A DNA stretch of 64,000 nucleotides, taken from Vallitalea maricola. Lineage in GTDB: Bacteria; Bacillota; Clostridia; Lachnospirales; Vallitaleaceae. The notes below the pieces were generated by a model that saw only the letters and a program-made list of their open reading frames with translations, was not told the DNA's origin and did not search any database. Below are positions 35,387 through 44,881 of this stretch, one piece after another. The stretch's first letter is position 1; each line of letters begins with the position of its first letter. The position numbers and the translations under genes are program-made. The DNA lies in NCBI RefSeq assembly GCF_036985595.1, contig NZ_BTPU01000007.1, positions 4,727 to 68,726 of the forward strand. Direction: 5' to 3'.

Positions 35387-35674
35387 GTGAAGATTACAAA
35401 AGAACAAGTTGAACATGTTGCTAATCTTGCCCGTTTAAATCTTACGGAAGAAGAAAAAGAACAGATGACTACAGATATGGAAGTTATTATTGAATTTGCA
35501 AACAGGATTAATGAGATAAATATAGATAATATAAATCCTACAGCTCATATTATACCTATTAATAATGTATTTAGAGAAGATACAGTTAATCCTTCTTTTT
35601 CTAGAGATGAATTATTAAGTAATGCACCAAATAAGGAAAATGGATGTTTCAGTGTTCCAAGAATCGTTGAGTAA
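35387..35674 (+). CDS. gatC: Glutamyl/aspartyl-tRNA amidotransferase subunit C
   Basis: A 95-residue subunit that holds GatA and GatB together in the complex converting Glu-tRNA-Gln and Asp-tRNA-Asn to the amide forms. The start KITKEQVEHVANLARLNLTE and the central PTAHIIPINNVFREDTV are family hallmarks. It starts at GTG with GGGAGGA upstream. First gene of gatCAB, 24 bases before gatA. Confidence 0.96.
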   Translation: MKITKEQVEHVANLARLNLTEEEKEQMTTDMEVIIEFANRINEINIDNINPTAHIIPINNVFREDTVNPSFSRDELLSNAPNKENGCFSVPRIVE

Positions 35675-35698
35675 ACCAAATAGCAGGGAGGCAAGACA

Positions 35699-37159
35699 AT
35701 GGATTTAATTAAAATGACAGCCCATGAACTTAAAGATAAATTAGAATCAAAGGAAATAAGTAGTGTAGATATCACTAAATCCTATATAGATAGAATTGAT
35801 AAAGTTGAAAGTAGTGTAAATGCTTATATTACATTAACTACAACACAGGCTTTAGCTAAGGCAGAAGAGATTGATGACAAAAGAGCTAAAGGTGAGACTT
35901 TAGGTTCACTGGCAGGAATTCCTATAGGAATTAAAGATAATATGTGTACCAAGGGTATAAAGACAACTTGTGCATCTAAGATGCTTGAGGATTTTGTACC
36001 TCCTTATAATGCAACTGTTATAGAGAAGTTAAATAATGAAGGTGCAGTATTATTAGGAAAACTTAACATGGACGAATTTGCTATGGGTTCATCTAATGAA
36101 AATTCATATTTTCATAAGACTATGAATCCTTGGGACTTATCTAGGGTTCCTGGAGGTAGTTCAGGTGGTTCTGCAGCTGCTGTTGCAGCTAATGAAGCCG
36201 TATTTACTCTAGGTTCTGATACAGGGGGTTCCATTAGACAACCAGCTCATTACTGTGGAGTAGTAGGAATGAAACCTACTTATGGAACAGTATCACGTTA
36301 TGGTTTAGTCGCATTCGCTTCATCACTTGATCAAATAGGACCTTTGACAAAAGATGTTGAAGATATGGCTCTTGTACTAAACGCAATTACAGGATATGAT
36401 AAATTAGATTCAAGTTCTTATAATAAAAAATACGAAGATTTTGGAGAAAATCTTAAAAAAGATATAAAAGGTAAAAAGGTTGCACTTCCAAAAGAGTATT
36501 TTTCTGATGGAATCCAACCTGAAATAAAAGAAAAGGTTATTAAAGTTGCTAAGAAATTAGAAGAATTAGGTGCAATTGTTGAAGAAGTAAGTATGAACAT
36601 GACTGATTTGGCTTTGCCAGCATACTATTTAATATCTTCAGCTGAAGCATCCTCCAACTTAGCTAGATATGATGGGGTAAAATATGGATATAGAGCTAAG
36701 AACTATGATAATCTAGTGGATTTGTACAAGCAGACTAGAGATGAAGGTTTTGGAAAAGAAGTTAAAAGGCGAATTATGCTTGGAACATATGCATTAAGTT
36801 CAGGGTATTATGATGCTTATTATAAAAAAGCTCAACAAGTAAGAACATTGATTAAAAATGAATTTGATAAGGTATTTGAAAAATACGATATAATATTAAC
36901 ACCTACAGGACCATCTACAGCATTTAAAATAGGTGAAAAAATAAATAATCCTATAGAAATGTATATGAATGATATATGTACAGTACCTATTAATATTGCT
37001 GGAGTACCAGCATTATCAATAAATTGTGGATTTGATAGTAACAATATGCCAATAGGTGTACAATTTATTTCAAAAGCATTTAATGAAAGTACTATATTGC
37101 AGATGGCATATGCTTATGAACAAAATAGAGATTTACCTAATATAAAACCGCAGATTTAA
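35699..37159 (+). CDS. gatA: Glutamyl-tRNA amidotransferase subunit A
   Basis: A 486-residue amidase-signature enzyme that releases ammonia from glutamine for the GatB site. The Ser-cisSer-Lys triad is visible: K79 in GIPIGIKDNM, S154 in the PGGSSGGSAAAV loop, and nucleophile S178 in GSDTGGSIR. Length is normal. GGGAGGC precedes the ATG. gatB starts about 48 bases later. A gat operon suggests this organism makes Gln-tRNA and/or Asn-tRNA by transamidation. Confidence 0.98.
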   Translation: MDLIKMTAHELKDKLESKEISSVDITKSYIDRIDKVESSVNAYITLTTTQALAKAEEIDDKRAKGETLGSLAGIPIGIKDNMCTKGIKTTCASKMLEDFVPPYNATVIEKLNNEGAVLLGKLNMDEFAMGSSNENSYFHKTMNPWDLSRVPGGSSGGSAAAVAANEAVFTLGSDTGGSIRQPAHYCGVVGMKPTYGTVSRYGLVAFASSLDQIGPLTKDVEDMALVLNAITGYDKLDSSSYNKKYEDFGENLKKDIKGKKVALPKEYFSDGIQPEIKEKVIKVAKKLEELGAIVEEVSMNMTDLALPAYYLISSAEASSNLARYDGVKYGYRAKNYDNLVDLYKQTRDEGFGKEVKRRIMLGTYALSSGYYDAYYKKAQQVRTLIKNEFDKVFEKYDIILTPTGPSTAFKIGEKINNPIEMYMNDICTVPINIAGVPALSINCGFDSNNMPIGVQFISKAFNESTILQMAYAYEQNRDLPNIKPQI

Positions 37160-37207
37160 ATTATAGGATAAGCTATAAATAATAGATTCTAAACAGAGGT
37201 GAAGAGA

Positions 37208-38653
37208 TTGAGCTATTCAGATTACGAAGTGGTTATTGGATTAGAAGTACATTCTGAGCTAAAAACGAAAACAAAAATATTTTGCAGCTGTACAACAGAA
37301 TTCGGAGGGGAACCAAATACTCATTGTTGCCCTATTTGTACAGGTATGCCAGGTACATTACCAAAACTAAACGAAAAAGTTGTTGAGTATGCTATAAGAG
37401 CAGGATTAGCAATGGATTGTAATATTAATGAATTCAGTAAACAAGATAGAAAAAATTATTTTTATCCAGACCTTCCTAAGGCTTACCAAGTATCACAATA
37501 TGACCTTCCGTTATGTTATGAAGGTGAGATAGAAATAGAAGTAAATGGAGAAATGAAGAAAATCCGAATTAATAGGATACATATAGAAGAAGATGCTGGT
37601 AAATTGATTCATGAATCCGGTGAAGGCTCTATAGTTGATTACAATAGATGTGGAGTTCCTCTAATTGAAATTGTTACTGAACCTGATTTCAGGTCTTCAG
37701 AAGATGTTAGAGTTTTCTTGGAGAAGTTAAGGACAATCCTTCTATATGCAGATGTATCTGATTGTAAAATGAATGAAGGTTCCCTAAGATGTGATATAAA
37801 CTTATCTATTAGAAAAAAAGGTGATACCGAATTAGGTACACGTACTGAAATGAAAAACATGAACTCCTTCAATTATGCAGTTAAGGCTATTCAGTATGAA
37901 GCAAAACGACAAATAAAAGTTATAGAAAGCGGCGATAAAGTCATTCAAGAAACAAGAAGATGGGATGAATCAAAAGGTATAACAGTATCTATGAGAAGTA
38001 AGGAAGAAGCTCATGATTATCGTTATTTCCCAGAACCTGACCTTATGCCTATAATAACATCAAAAGAAAGAATCGAAGAAATTAGAAATTCATTACCTGA
38101 AATGCCTGATAGCAGAGTTAGAAGGTATGTAGAGGAATATAAAATAACAGACTACGATGCCAGATTAATTGCTGCTTCCAGAAATATGGCTGATTATTTT
38201 GAAAAAGCAGTAATAGATGTTAAAAATAAAAAAGCAGTAGCAAATTGGATTATAACTGAAATCTATAGTAGATTAGATGAAGAACAAAAGGAACAGGCAA
38301 AAATACCTTTTGAACCTGCTGTTCTAACAGAACTTGTTAATCTAATTGAAGATGGTACAATTAGTAATAGTATAGGTAAAAAAGTTTTTGCTGAGTGTTG
38401 GGAAACTGGAAAACGTCCTGGTGAAATTGTTGAAGCAAAAGGACTTAAGCAAATTAGTGACGACAGTCAGTTACAAAGCTTAGTAAAAGAAGTTATAGAG
38501 GCTAATCCAAAAGCTGTTAATGATTATTTGAGTGGAAAACAAGCTGCAATAGGAGCGTTAGTTGGTCAAATGATGAAAGCCACTAAGGGGAAAGCTAATC
38601 CTAAAATGGTTAATGAATTATTAAGAGAGGCAATTGGTAAGTTAAATAATTAA
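37208..38653 (+). CDS. gatB: Aspartyl/glutamyl-tRNA amidotransferase subunit B
   Basis: A 481-residue subunit that binds the misacylated tRNA, phosphorylates the Glu/Asp side chain and aminates it. VVIGLEVHSELKTKTKIFC, CCPICTGMPGTLP and KQDRKNYFYPDLPKAYQ are hallmark segments; the C-terminal YqeY-like domain is present. TTG at 37208 was chosen because GAGGTGAAG lies directly upstream; the GTG at 37199 lies inside that ribosome site. Last gene of the operon, followed by a terminator. Confidence 0.97.
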   Translation: MSYSDYEVVIGLEVHSELKTKTKIFCSCTTEFGGEPNTHCCPICTGMPGTLPKLNEKVVEYAIRAGLAMDCNINEFSKQDRKNYFYPDLPKAYQVSQYDLPLCYEGEIEIEVNGEMKKIRINRIHIEEDAGKLIHESGEGSIVDYNRCGVPLIEIVTEPDFRSSEDVRVFLEKLRTILLYADVSDCKMNEGSLRCDINLSIRKKGDTELGTRTEMKNMNSFNYAVKAIQYEAKRQIKVIESGDKVIQETRRWDESKGITVSMRSKEEAHDYRYFPEPDLMPIITSKERIEEIRNSLPEMPDSRVRRYVEEYKITDYDARLIAASRNMADYFEKAVIDVKNKKAVANWIITEIYSRLDEEQKEQAKIPFEPAVLTELVNLIEDGTISNSIGKKVFAECWETGKRPGEIVEAKGLKQISDDSQLQSLVKEVIEANPKAVNDYLSGKQAAIGALVGQMMKATKGKANPKMVNELLREAIGKLNN

Positions 38654-38662
38654 TCAAAACTT

Positions 38663-38699
38663 AAAAGGTGCTGTTTCATAATTACAAACAGTACCTTTT
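38663..38699. terminator. Terminator after gatB, shared with a convergent small gene
   Basis: AAAAGGTGCTGTTT / AAACAGTACCTTTTC stem with one mismatch and an eight-base loop, then TAATGTTTT. An A-rich left flank gives Ts on the minus strand as well, so it may also stop the 56-residue gene. Confidence 0.8.
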
Positions 38700-38713
38700 C
38701 TAATGTTTTAAGG

Positions 38714-38884
38714 TTAAGTACTTATAGAAGATTCTTCATTAATATCTTCTTTTTTCGAGATGTAATAAGGACAGTCAATATTGACGTTTTTATTATTACT
38801 TATGTTGTTAAGAGTTACAGAGACAGATAAATTGCATTTTCCTTCTTTTTGATAAATGCAGTCGTGTGTGCAATTAATATCCAT
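38714..38884 (-). CDS. Small four-cysteine protein, unknown function
   Basis: A 56-residue protein with four cysteines: C5 and C9 in NCTHDCIY, C17 in GKCNL, and C38 in DCPYY. The spacing suggests a bound metal. AGGAGGTG lies about 11 bases before its ATG. Small uncharacterised proteins that start in a similar way occur in Clostridia as far as I recall, with no known role. It is divergent from the zinc-ribbon/AAC(3) gene, with about 100 bases between their starts. Confidence 0.7.
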   Translation of the reverse strand: MDINCTHDCIYQKEGKCNLSVSVTLNNISNNKNVNIDCPYYISKKEDINEESSIST

Positions 38885-38985
38885 ATGATAAATGCACCTC
38901 CTGTTATGGTATTTTATCCATAATTACTGAAAATAAACCAAAATTTACAGTTAAATTTTTGTAAAAATTATAAAAGGTGATAAAT

Positions 38986-40164
38986 ATGTTAATATTTGGA
39001 TGGGGATATAAAACAATTAAGAAATACGGGATTATTGGTAAAAGCAAATGTAATATTTGTAAATTAGTAACAAACTGGCAATTGGTTAAAGTAACTACTT
39101 GGTTTACATTATTTTTTATACCTATTATTCCTGTTAATGTAAAAAGAATGATTATATGTACTAATTGTAAAGGGGGACATATAGTTGATAAGCAAACTTT
39201 TGATAAATTATTTAATATCATAAAATCTAATAAAGGTAATATTAATCTACAAGAGATGCAATATTACAATAAAACAGAAACACAAAAAAATTATTTAAAA
39301 GAGATGGAAGAGTTTAGAAGAAGCAAAGATATTAAAGATAAACAAAATATTGATAAAAAACTTACTGAAAAAGATATAATAGATGGAACTAGCACACCTA
39401 ACACAAGGCATTCACTTAGAAAACAATTTGAAGAAATGGGATTACATAAAGGTATGAGTGTAATTATACATTCTTCAATGAGTAATATTGGGTGGATAAG
39501 TGGCGGATCAGTAGCTGTGGTTCAAGCTTTAATGGATGTTATTACTGATGAAGGGACTATTATTATGCCAGCACATACTACTGATTATTCAGATCCAGCA
39601 GATTGGGAAAATCCACCAGTACCAAAAGATTGGATTTCTATAATAAAAGAGAATATGCCTGCTTTTGACAAAAATATTACGCCAACTAATAAAATGGGGC
39701 GTATAGCAGAAACTTTTAGGACTTATCCAGGAGTATTACGTAGTAATCACCCACATGTTTCTTTTATTGCTTGGGGAAAGAATGCAGAAGACATTACTAG
39801 GAATCACTCATTGGACTATAGCCTAGGATGTAATTCACCTCTAAAAAAAATATACGATCTAGATGGAATGGTTTTATTATTGGGTGTAGGTTATGAAAAT
39901 AATACTTCCTTTCACCTAGCTGAATATATGATTAGTAAGAAAAAAGAAGAAAATCTGGGAGCACCTATACTTTTAGAGGGCAAAAGAAAATGGGTTGAGT
40001 ATAAAGATATAGAACTTAATGTAGATGATTTTGATAAGATAGGAACAGAATATGAAGAAATTAAAGAAGTCATCAAACATAAGATAGGTCAAGCTGAGTC
40101 TCGATTGTTTAGTCAAAAACAAGCAGTAGATTTTGCTAAAGAATGGATGGAAAAAAATAGATAA
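38986..40164 (+). CDS. Zinc-ribbon domain fused to an AAC(3)-family acetyltransferase
   Basis: A 392-residue two-part protein. Residues 1-70 are a zinc-ribbon module with C22-x2-C25 and C58-x2-C61 around a hydrophobic stretch (TWFTLFFIPIIPV). A charged linker (about 85-135) follows. Residues about 140-375 match the AAC(3)/antibiotic N-acetyltransferase fold: VIIHSSMSNIGWISGG, GTIIMPAHTTDYSDP, MGRIAETFRTYPG, SNHPHVSFIAWG and VLLLGVGYENNTSFHLAEY. This family uses acetyl-CoA to modify amino groups of aminoglycosides or other substrates. A resistance role cannot be assumed; the N-terminal fusion is unusual. AAAGGTGA precedes the ATG; a GTG at 38977 lies inside it. The lipoprotein gene starts 20 bases later. 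Confidence 0.82.
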   Translation: MLIFGWGYKTIKKYGIIGKSKCNICKLVTNWQLVKVTTWFTLFFIPIIPVNVKRMIICTNCKGGHIVDKQTFDKLFNIIKSNKGNINLQEMQYYNKTETQKNYLKEMEEFRRSKDIKDKQNIDKKLTEKDIIDGTSTPNTRHSLRKQFEEMGLHKGMSVIIHSSMSNIGWISGGSVAVVQALMDVITDEGTIIMPAHTTDYSDPADWENPPVPKDWISIIKENMPAFDKNITPTNKMGRIAETFRTYPGVLRSNHPHVSFIAWGKNAEDITRNHSLDYSLGCNSPLKKIYDLDGMVLLLGVGYENNTSFHLAEYMISKKKEENLGAPILLEGKRKWVEYKDIELNVDDFDKIGTEYEEIKEVIKHKIGQAESRLFSQKQAVDFAKEWMEKNR

Positions 40165-40184
40165 TAATTAAGGAGTTATGTAGA

Positions 40185-40844
40185 ATGAAATATATTAAGA
40201 TGTCGATATTTCTTATGACACTTATTGTGACCACAGGTTGTTCAAAAGAAGTAATTAAGATTGAAGAAGATGTTTACAAGAAATCACAACAAATTCTTCC
40301 TGATGATACGTATAAAATGACTGATATAAATGAAGATATCTCTCTTGTATATGGTGAAAGTAAAACTATCTACATAAAAGAGGATAATGAATATATAGAA
40401 GTAAGTAAGACACTCTGTTCATATCCTAAAATCGCACCTAATGAATCAGCAATAGTCTTTGTTACAGGTGAACCGGACTATCCAGGTGAATTATATTTAT
40501 ATGACTTGAAAAATCATGAAAAGACAATGCTGCTAGGAAATGATGAAGGTAGTAATACGCCAAAAGATGTAGAATGGTTAGACAATAAAAGATTATTGGT
40601 AATTAGAGGGTTTGGACATGGAACAGTAAGGTTAGGTGGGGAAATATGTATTTATAACATTGAGACCAAAGAGGTTACCCCTTTATTAGTACCTGATGAG
40701 TTATCCGAATATAGATCTATCAATAAGAAGGATGATACTTTTGAAGTTGAACATGCTACATGGGAAGATGAAACACTCGATAAAACTAATTCAAAAATCA
40801 TAATATATAAAATCTCAGAAATTGAAAAATTAGCTGATAAGTGA
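40185..40844 (+). CDS. Lipoprotein with beta-propeller-like domain, unknown function
   Basis: A 219-residue lipoprotein. The signal peptide ends in the lipobox VTTGC with C19. The body has repeated strand motifs such as PKIAPNESAIVFVTG, GELYLYDLKNHEK and GEICIYNIETKEV, recalling TolB/WD40-like blades and the DUF4652 type. It is anchored on the outer face of the membrane. AAGGAG precedes the ATG. It follows the AAC(3)-fusion gene closely and is probably cotranscribed with it. Role unknown. Confidence 0.75.
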   Translation: MKYIKMSIFLMTLIVTTGCSKEVIKIEEDVYKKSQQILPDDTYKMTDINEDISLVYGESKTIYIKEDNEYIEVSKTLCSYPKIAPNESAIVFVTGEPDYPGELYLYDLKNHEKTMLLGNDEGSNTPKDVEWLDNKRLLVIRGFGHGTVRLGGEICIYNIETKEVTPLLVPDELSEYRSINKKDDTFEVEHATWEDETLDKTNSKIIIYKISEIEKLADK

Positions 40845-40949
40845 TAAGAATATAATTATAAAACTTAATAAAAATAATTAATATACATATAATAATGTTA
40901 ATAGTATGGAATAAATTAACTAGAATTTTTTGCAGAGAGGTAGATATCG

Positions 40950-41087
40950 ATGAAAAAATTTATTATGTTACTATTAATACTTAGTACTATGTTTATATGT
41001 ATAGGATGCAACGGTAATAAAGTAGATAATGATACTTACAATAGAACTAAAGATGTATTTCTAGAAGAAATATATCCAAGACTATAA
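40950..41087 (+). CDS. Very small lipoprotein (45 residues)
   Basis: A 45-residue frame with AGAGGTAG before its ATG. It starts with a lysine pair, a hydrophobic run and a lipobox FICIGC (C20), then 25 polar residues. The signal peptide resembles that of the larger lipoprotein at 40185. It could be a real micro-lipoprotein or the remnant of a truncated paralogue. It ends just before the large shared terminator. Confidence 0.55.
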   Translation: MKKFIMLLLILSTMFICIGCNGNKVDNDTYNRTKDVFLEEIYPRL

Positions 41088-41107
41088 AATCAGTTAAACT
41101 AAAATAA

Positions 41108-41171
41108 AAATATAGTTGGTTTTCTAAGCCTGAAACTCTTAAGAGTAAGGTAAGTAAAACCAACTATATTT
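41108..41171. terminator. Bidirectional terminator between convergent genes
   Basis: A perfect 16-base inverted repeat (AAATATAGTTGGTTTT, 41108-41123; complement at 41156-41171). It encloses a partly self-complementary 32-base loop and lies directly against the rqcH stop codon. Confidence 0.85.
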
Positions 41172-41173
41172 CT

Positions 41174-42919
41174 TTATATTAATGTAACTTTTTCATCGCT
41201 AGGGTTTACGTACATAGAATAGTTAGTATGATAAATAACATAACCAGGTACTGAGCCAGCTGGTTTTTTAATATGCTTTCTCAATGTATAATCAACAGCC
41301 ACTTTAGTTGAATTATTAGCCTTGCTATAATAAGCGGCTAGGGCAGCTGCTTCTTCATATGCTGTATCACTTAATTCTCTGCCATTGGTTTTCACAATAA
41401 CATGTGAACCAGGAACTTCTTTTGTATGAAACCACCAATCATTAGCAGTGGCGGTTTTCATGGTCAATTCATCATTTTGTAAGTTGTTTTTACCAACATA
41501 GATGTCAAAACCATCAGAAGACTTATAATGGAAAGGCTTGGATTTTTGCAATGCTTTTTTATTCTTGTTTTTTCTGAATCTAAGATAACCGTATTCCATT
41601 AATTCTGTACGTATCAATTGCAGATCTTCTTCTGCCTCAACAAAATTCAAAGAATTTTGTATAGATTCAAGATGGCTAATTTCACTTTTGGTATCTATTA
41701 TCTGTTCAGTCAACGCATGAAAAGTTCTTTTAAGCTTATTATATCGATTATAATATTTTGCAGCATTCTCAGAAGGTGACAAATTAGGTTTTAGACTAAT
41801 AGTGGTCTCTTCGTTAGTGTAATAATTGAATGTTTTTAGCTCTTTATCTCCTTCTTTTATTGCATATATGTTAGCTGTAATTAATTCTCCTTTAATCTTA
41901 TATTTATCTCTTGATTCTGTATCTTTTATCTGTTTTAACTGTAAATCTAATTTTTTATAACATCTCTCAAGATTTGTTGCTATTATTTTCTTAATATCAC
42001 TGGATTTTTGGCTTATCCTGGAGGTATTAGAACTTTTGGCATAATAACTATCCAGTACATGAGAAATTGACTCATATTTTATAGATTCATAACCTCCTAC
42101 ATAACTACTTAACTCAATTGACGAAAATTCTTTATATGTTCCTTCTTCATCAGTAATTATATTAGGTGTATAATCACCCTCTTCTATTAATTTCATCAAT
42201 GATTCAAAATTGGTATATATATTAGTAAAATCAGTATCAGTCAATTCACTGGTTGGTGTAGAACTATTAATTCCAGCCCTGTAGCATATTTCCTCTGAAA
42301 TCACAGGACTTATGCCATTAAAAGTAAAATAGAGTGCTTTGTGAATAATAGTGTTCTTATCATTTAGTATAGCAATAAAATCATCCAAAGTAATATTATT
42401 CAAAGGGTTTATTTTATTCTTAGCTGGAGGATAAGTATATATTCTATTAGGCAATACTTCTCTCACAGAACTAACATTAAGGGATACATGTTTTATACTA
42501 TCTACTATTCTATTATTTTCTTCACAGAAGATTATATTACTATGCCTACCCATTATTTCAATAATTAGCTTTTTGATGCACAGGTCACCTAATTCGTTAA
42601 GGTGTTCTAAATGAATTTCTACTATTCTTTCAAAATTAGGTTGAATAACATTAAGAATCTTACCACCAATAATATGTTTTCTTAATAACATACAAAAATT
42701 AGGGGGATTTAATGGATTCTTTTTCGGTACTTCTGTCAGGTGAATACGTGGCATATTAGCTAAAGCTGATAATAATAATTTATATGAATTTTTATTATTT
42801 CTTATTGATATAATTAATTCGTCATTTTCAGGTTGATAAATCTTATCAATTCTACCACCGGTTATTAATTGATTAAGTTCATAAACAATATTGGAAATTA
42901 CAATTCCATCTAGTGCCAT
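41174..42919 (-). CDS. rqcH: RqcH (NFACT-family ribosome quality control factor)
   Basis: A 581-residue NFACT protein, the bacterial Rqc2/NEMF homologue, often annotated fibronectin-binding protein. The NFACT-N domain starts MALDGIVISNIVYEL and holds NPPNFCMLLRKHI and IEIMGRHSNIIF. HhH and coiled-coil segments follow (about 290-430). The C-terminal NFACT-R domain has TANDWWFHTKEVPGSHVIV and KKPAGSVPGYVIYH. It binds stalled large ribosomal subunits and adds alanine tails to the nascent chain for degradation. AAGGAATGATTG lies upstream of the ATG. It stands alone. Confidence 0.95.
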   Translation of the reverse strand: MALDGIVISNIVYELNQLITGGRIDKIYQPENDELIISIRNNKNSYKLLLSALANMPRIHLTEVPKKNPLNPPNFCMLLRKHIIGGKILNVIQPNFERIVEIHLEHLNELGDLCIKKLIIEIMGRHSNIIFCEENNRIVDSIKHVSLNVSSVREVLPNRIYTYPPAKNKINPLNNITLDDFIAILNDKNTIIHKALYFTFNGISPVISEEICYRAGINSSTPTSELTDTDFTNIYTNFESLMKLIEEGDYTPNIITDEEGTYKEFSSIELSSYVGGYESIKYESISHVLDSYYAKSSNTSRISQKSSDIKKIIATNLERCYKKLDLQLKQIKDTESRDKYKIKGELITANIYAIKEGDKELKTFNYYTNEETTISLKPNLSPSENAAKYYNRYNKLKRTFHALTEQIIDTKSEISHLESIQNSLNFVEAEEDLQLIRTELMEYGYLRFRKNKNKKALQKSKPFHYKSSDGFDIYVGKNNLQNDELTMKTATANDWWFHTKEVPGSHVIVKTNGRELSDTAYEEAAALAAYYSKANNSTKVAVDYTLRKHIKKPAGSVPGYVIYHTNYSMYVNPSDEKVTLI

Positions 42920-43388
42920 ATATCAATCATTCCTTTCTAAGTATTCTTGCTAAGTAATTATAATCACAAGTATAACACTAAGTAAATTAAAAAGGAAGTA
43001 ATAGCTTAAATATATGGTATAAATAGCTATTTTTGAATGATTCATTGGGCAAGTATAAATATGCTCATTACTATTTATACATATAACAGAATATTGCGAC
43101 TAATAAATTACTTAAATTATTTCATTCGTTTTTATTATTATAGCTTGCAAAGTACATCGTTTTATATTACAATAGTATACAAGTATAAATTTTATTGCGG
43201 TTGTAATTTACGGGGATTGATGGCTCTGATAATAATTTGTATGATTGTATACAATCTATAAAAGTCTAAAATAAACAAGATATATTTGGTCATTTCTACT
43301 GGAAGAAAAACCAATTACTTCTGTAAATCTGATTTGCTTTATTAATATTTATAAATACGGAATTATAATAATACAAGGAGTTGATAGC
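42920..43388 (+). promoter_or_regulatory. Citrate synthase promoter region with GTATAC operator
   Basis: A 469-base region between divergent rqcH and citrate synthase genes. TTGATG (43217-43222) and TATGAT (43240-43245) are 17 bases apart. A perfect 14-base palindrome GATTGTATACAATC (43243-43256) covers the end of the -10 box and the expected start site. A second partial copy, ATAGTATACAAG, lies at 43172-43183, centred about 72 bases upstream. The palindrome matches the one on the acn promoter at 15528-15539. The leader to the TTG start is about 130 bases. No gene is supported here. Confidence 0.65.
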
Positions 43389-44744
43389 TTGAGTAATAAA
43401 GAGATATATAGGAGAATATTGAAGTTCGCTAATTTAGCTGAAAACAATAACAAAATTGATTTTGAACTGTATGACAAATTCGGAGTAAAAAGAGGTTTAA
43501 GAAATAAGAATGGAACAGGTGTTTTAGCTGGTCTAACAGAAATTGGAGATGTAATTGGTTATAGATTAGAAGATGGTGAAAAAATTCCTACAGAAGGTCA
43601 TTTGCTTTATAGAGGTATTGATGTTAAAAATATAGTTGATGGATTTCAGTCAGAAGAAAGATTCGGGTTTGAAGAAGTATGTTATCTTTTACTATTTGGT
43701 TCACTTCCTACTAGTAGTGAACTTAAGGAGTTCAATGAAATATTAGGAGAGAGCAGAGAAATTCCAGAAGGTTTTACTGAAGATATGATATTAAAAGCTC
43801 CAAGCCCTAATATTATGAACAAATTAGCTAGAAGTGTTTTAGCAACTTATTCTTATGATGATAATCCAGATGATACAAGTATAGAGAATATGTTAAAACA
43901 ATGTATAGAATTAATAGCTAGATTTCCAATATTTGTTGCTTATGCATTCCAAGCAAAATCTCATTATTATGATAACAATAGTCTTTATATTCATAACACT
44001 ACAAGAAATTTAAGTACCGCAGAAAATTTTTTACATATGTTACGTGTAGATAATAAATTTACCAAATCAGAAGCTGAATTACTTGATCTATGTCTTGTAC
44101 TACACGCTGAGCATGGTGGTGGTAATAACTCAGCCTTTACAGCAAGAGTAGTTTCATCTTCAGGTACAGATACTTATTCTGCTATAGCAGCTGCAATAGG
44201 ATCATTAAAAGGACCTAAACATGGTGGTGCTAACAATAAAGTTAGACAGATGATGGATGATATCAAGGCTCATATAAAAGACTGGGAAGATAAAAAAGAA
44301 ATAGAAAATTATCTTACTAAAATATTAAAAAAAGAAGCAAACGATGGATCTGGACTCATCTATGGTATGGGTCATGCAATCTATACATTATCCGACCCAA
44401 GAGCTGTCATGCTTAAGAAAAAAGCTCATCAATTAGCTGTTGAGAAAGATATGATGAAAGAATATAACCTATACCAATCTATTGAAAATCTAGCACCAGA
44501 AGTTTTTGCGAAAGTAAAAGGATCTTCAAAAGAGATATGTGCAAATGTAGACTTCTATTCAGGATTTGTTTATAATATGCTTCAAATTCCACCTGAATTA
44601 TTTACTCCTATATTTGCTATTGCAAGAATTGGAGGATGGTGTGCACATAGAATAGAAGAATTCTATGGAGCTAACAGGATAATAAGACCTGCATATAAGA
44701 ATATTACGGAACCTAGAGATTATAAAAACATAAATAATAGGTAA
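43389..44744 (+). CDS. gltA: Citrate synthase
   Basis: A 451-residue citrate synthase joining oxaloacetate and acetyl-CoA. The catalytic motifs are ALHAEHGGGNNS-like (LVLHAEHGGGNNSAF), GPKHGGANNKVRQMM and the Asp-containing GMGHAIYTLSDPRAV segment. It has the longer N-terminal region seen in Clostridia enzymes of this type. It starts at TTG with CAAGGAG upstream. It is monocistronic and shares a palindrome at its promoter with acn-icd, about 28 kb away; together they supply 2-oxoglutarate for glutamate. Confidence 0.94.
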   Translation: MSNKEIYRRILKFANLAENNNKIDFELYDKFGVKRGLRNKNGTGVLAGLTEIGDVIGYRLEDGEKIPTEGHLLYRGIDVKNIVDGFQSEERFGFEEVCYLLLFGSLPTSSELKEFNEILGESREIPEGFTEDMILKAPSPNIMNKLARSVLATYSYDDNPDDTSIENMLKQCIELIARFPIFVAYAFQAKSHYYDNNSLYIHNTTRNLSTAENFLHMLRVDNKFTKSEAELLDLCLVLHAEHGGGNNSAFTARVVSSSGTDTYSAIAAAIGSLKGPKHGGANNKVRQMMDDIKAHIKDWEDKKEIENYLTKILKKEANDGSGLIYGMGHAIYTLSDPRAVMLKKKAHQLAVEKDMMKEYNLYQSIENLAPEVFAKVKGSSKEICANVDFYSGFVYNMLQIPPELFTPIFAIARIGGWCAHRIEEFYGANRIIRPAYKNITEPRDYKNINNR

Positions 44745-44789
44745 TTAATATAATCTAATGAAATAATTATTAGTCATGCTAATTATTAG

Positions 44790-44820
44790 AAAAGTGTTTT
44801 GCTGGTCAAAACACTTTTTC
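44790..44820 (+). terminator. Intrinsic terminator after citrate synthase
   Basis: Perfect 11-base stem AAAGTGTTTTG / CAAAACACTTT with a five-base loop and TTTTTC tail. Confidence 0.9.
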
Positions 44821-44881
44821 TTACTTATATGAGAGTAAATTAATTCTAATAGAATCCAAAATATAATAATAAAAATAGTCC

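Noticed and set aside
43037..43261. A 74-codon plus-strand frame upstream of citrate synthase
   Set aside because: No ribosome site, AT-driven composition, and it contains the promoter and palindromic operator of the citrate synthase gene.
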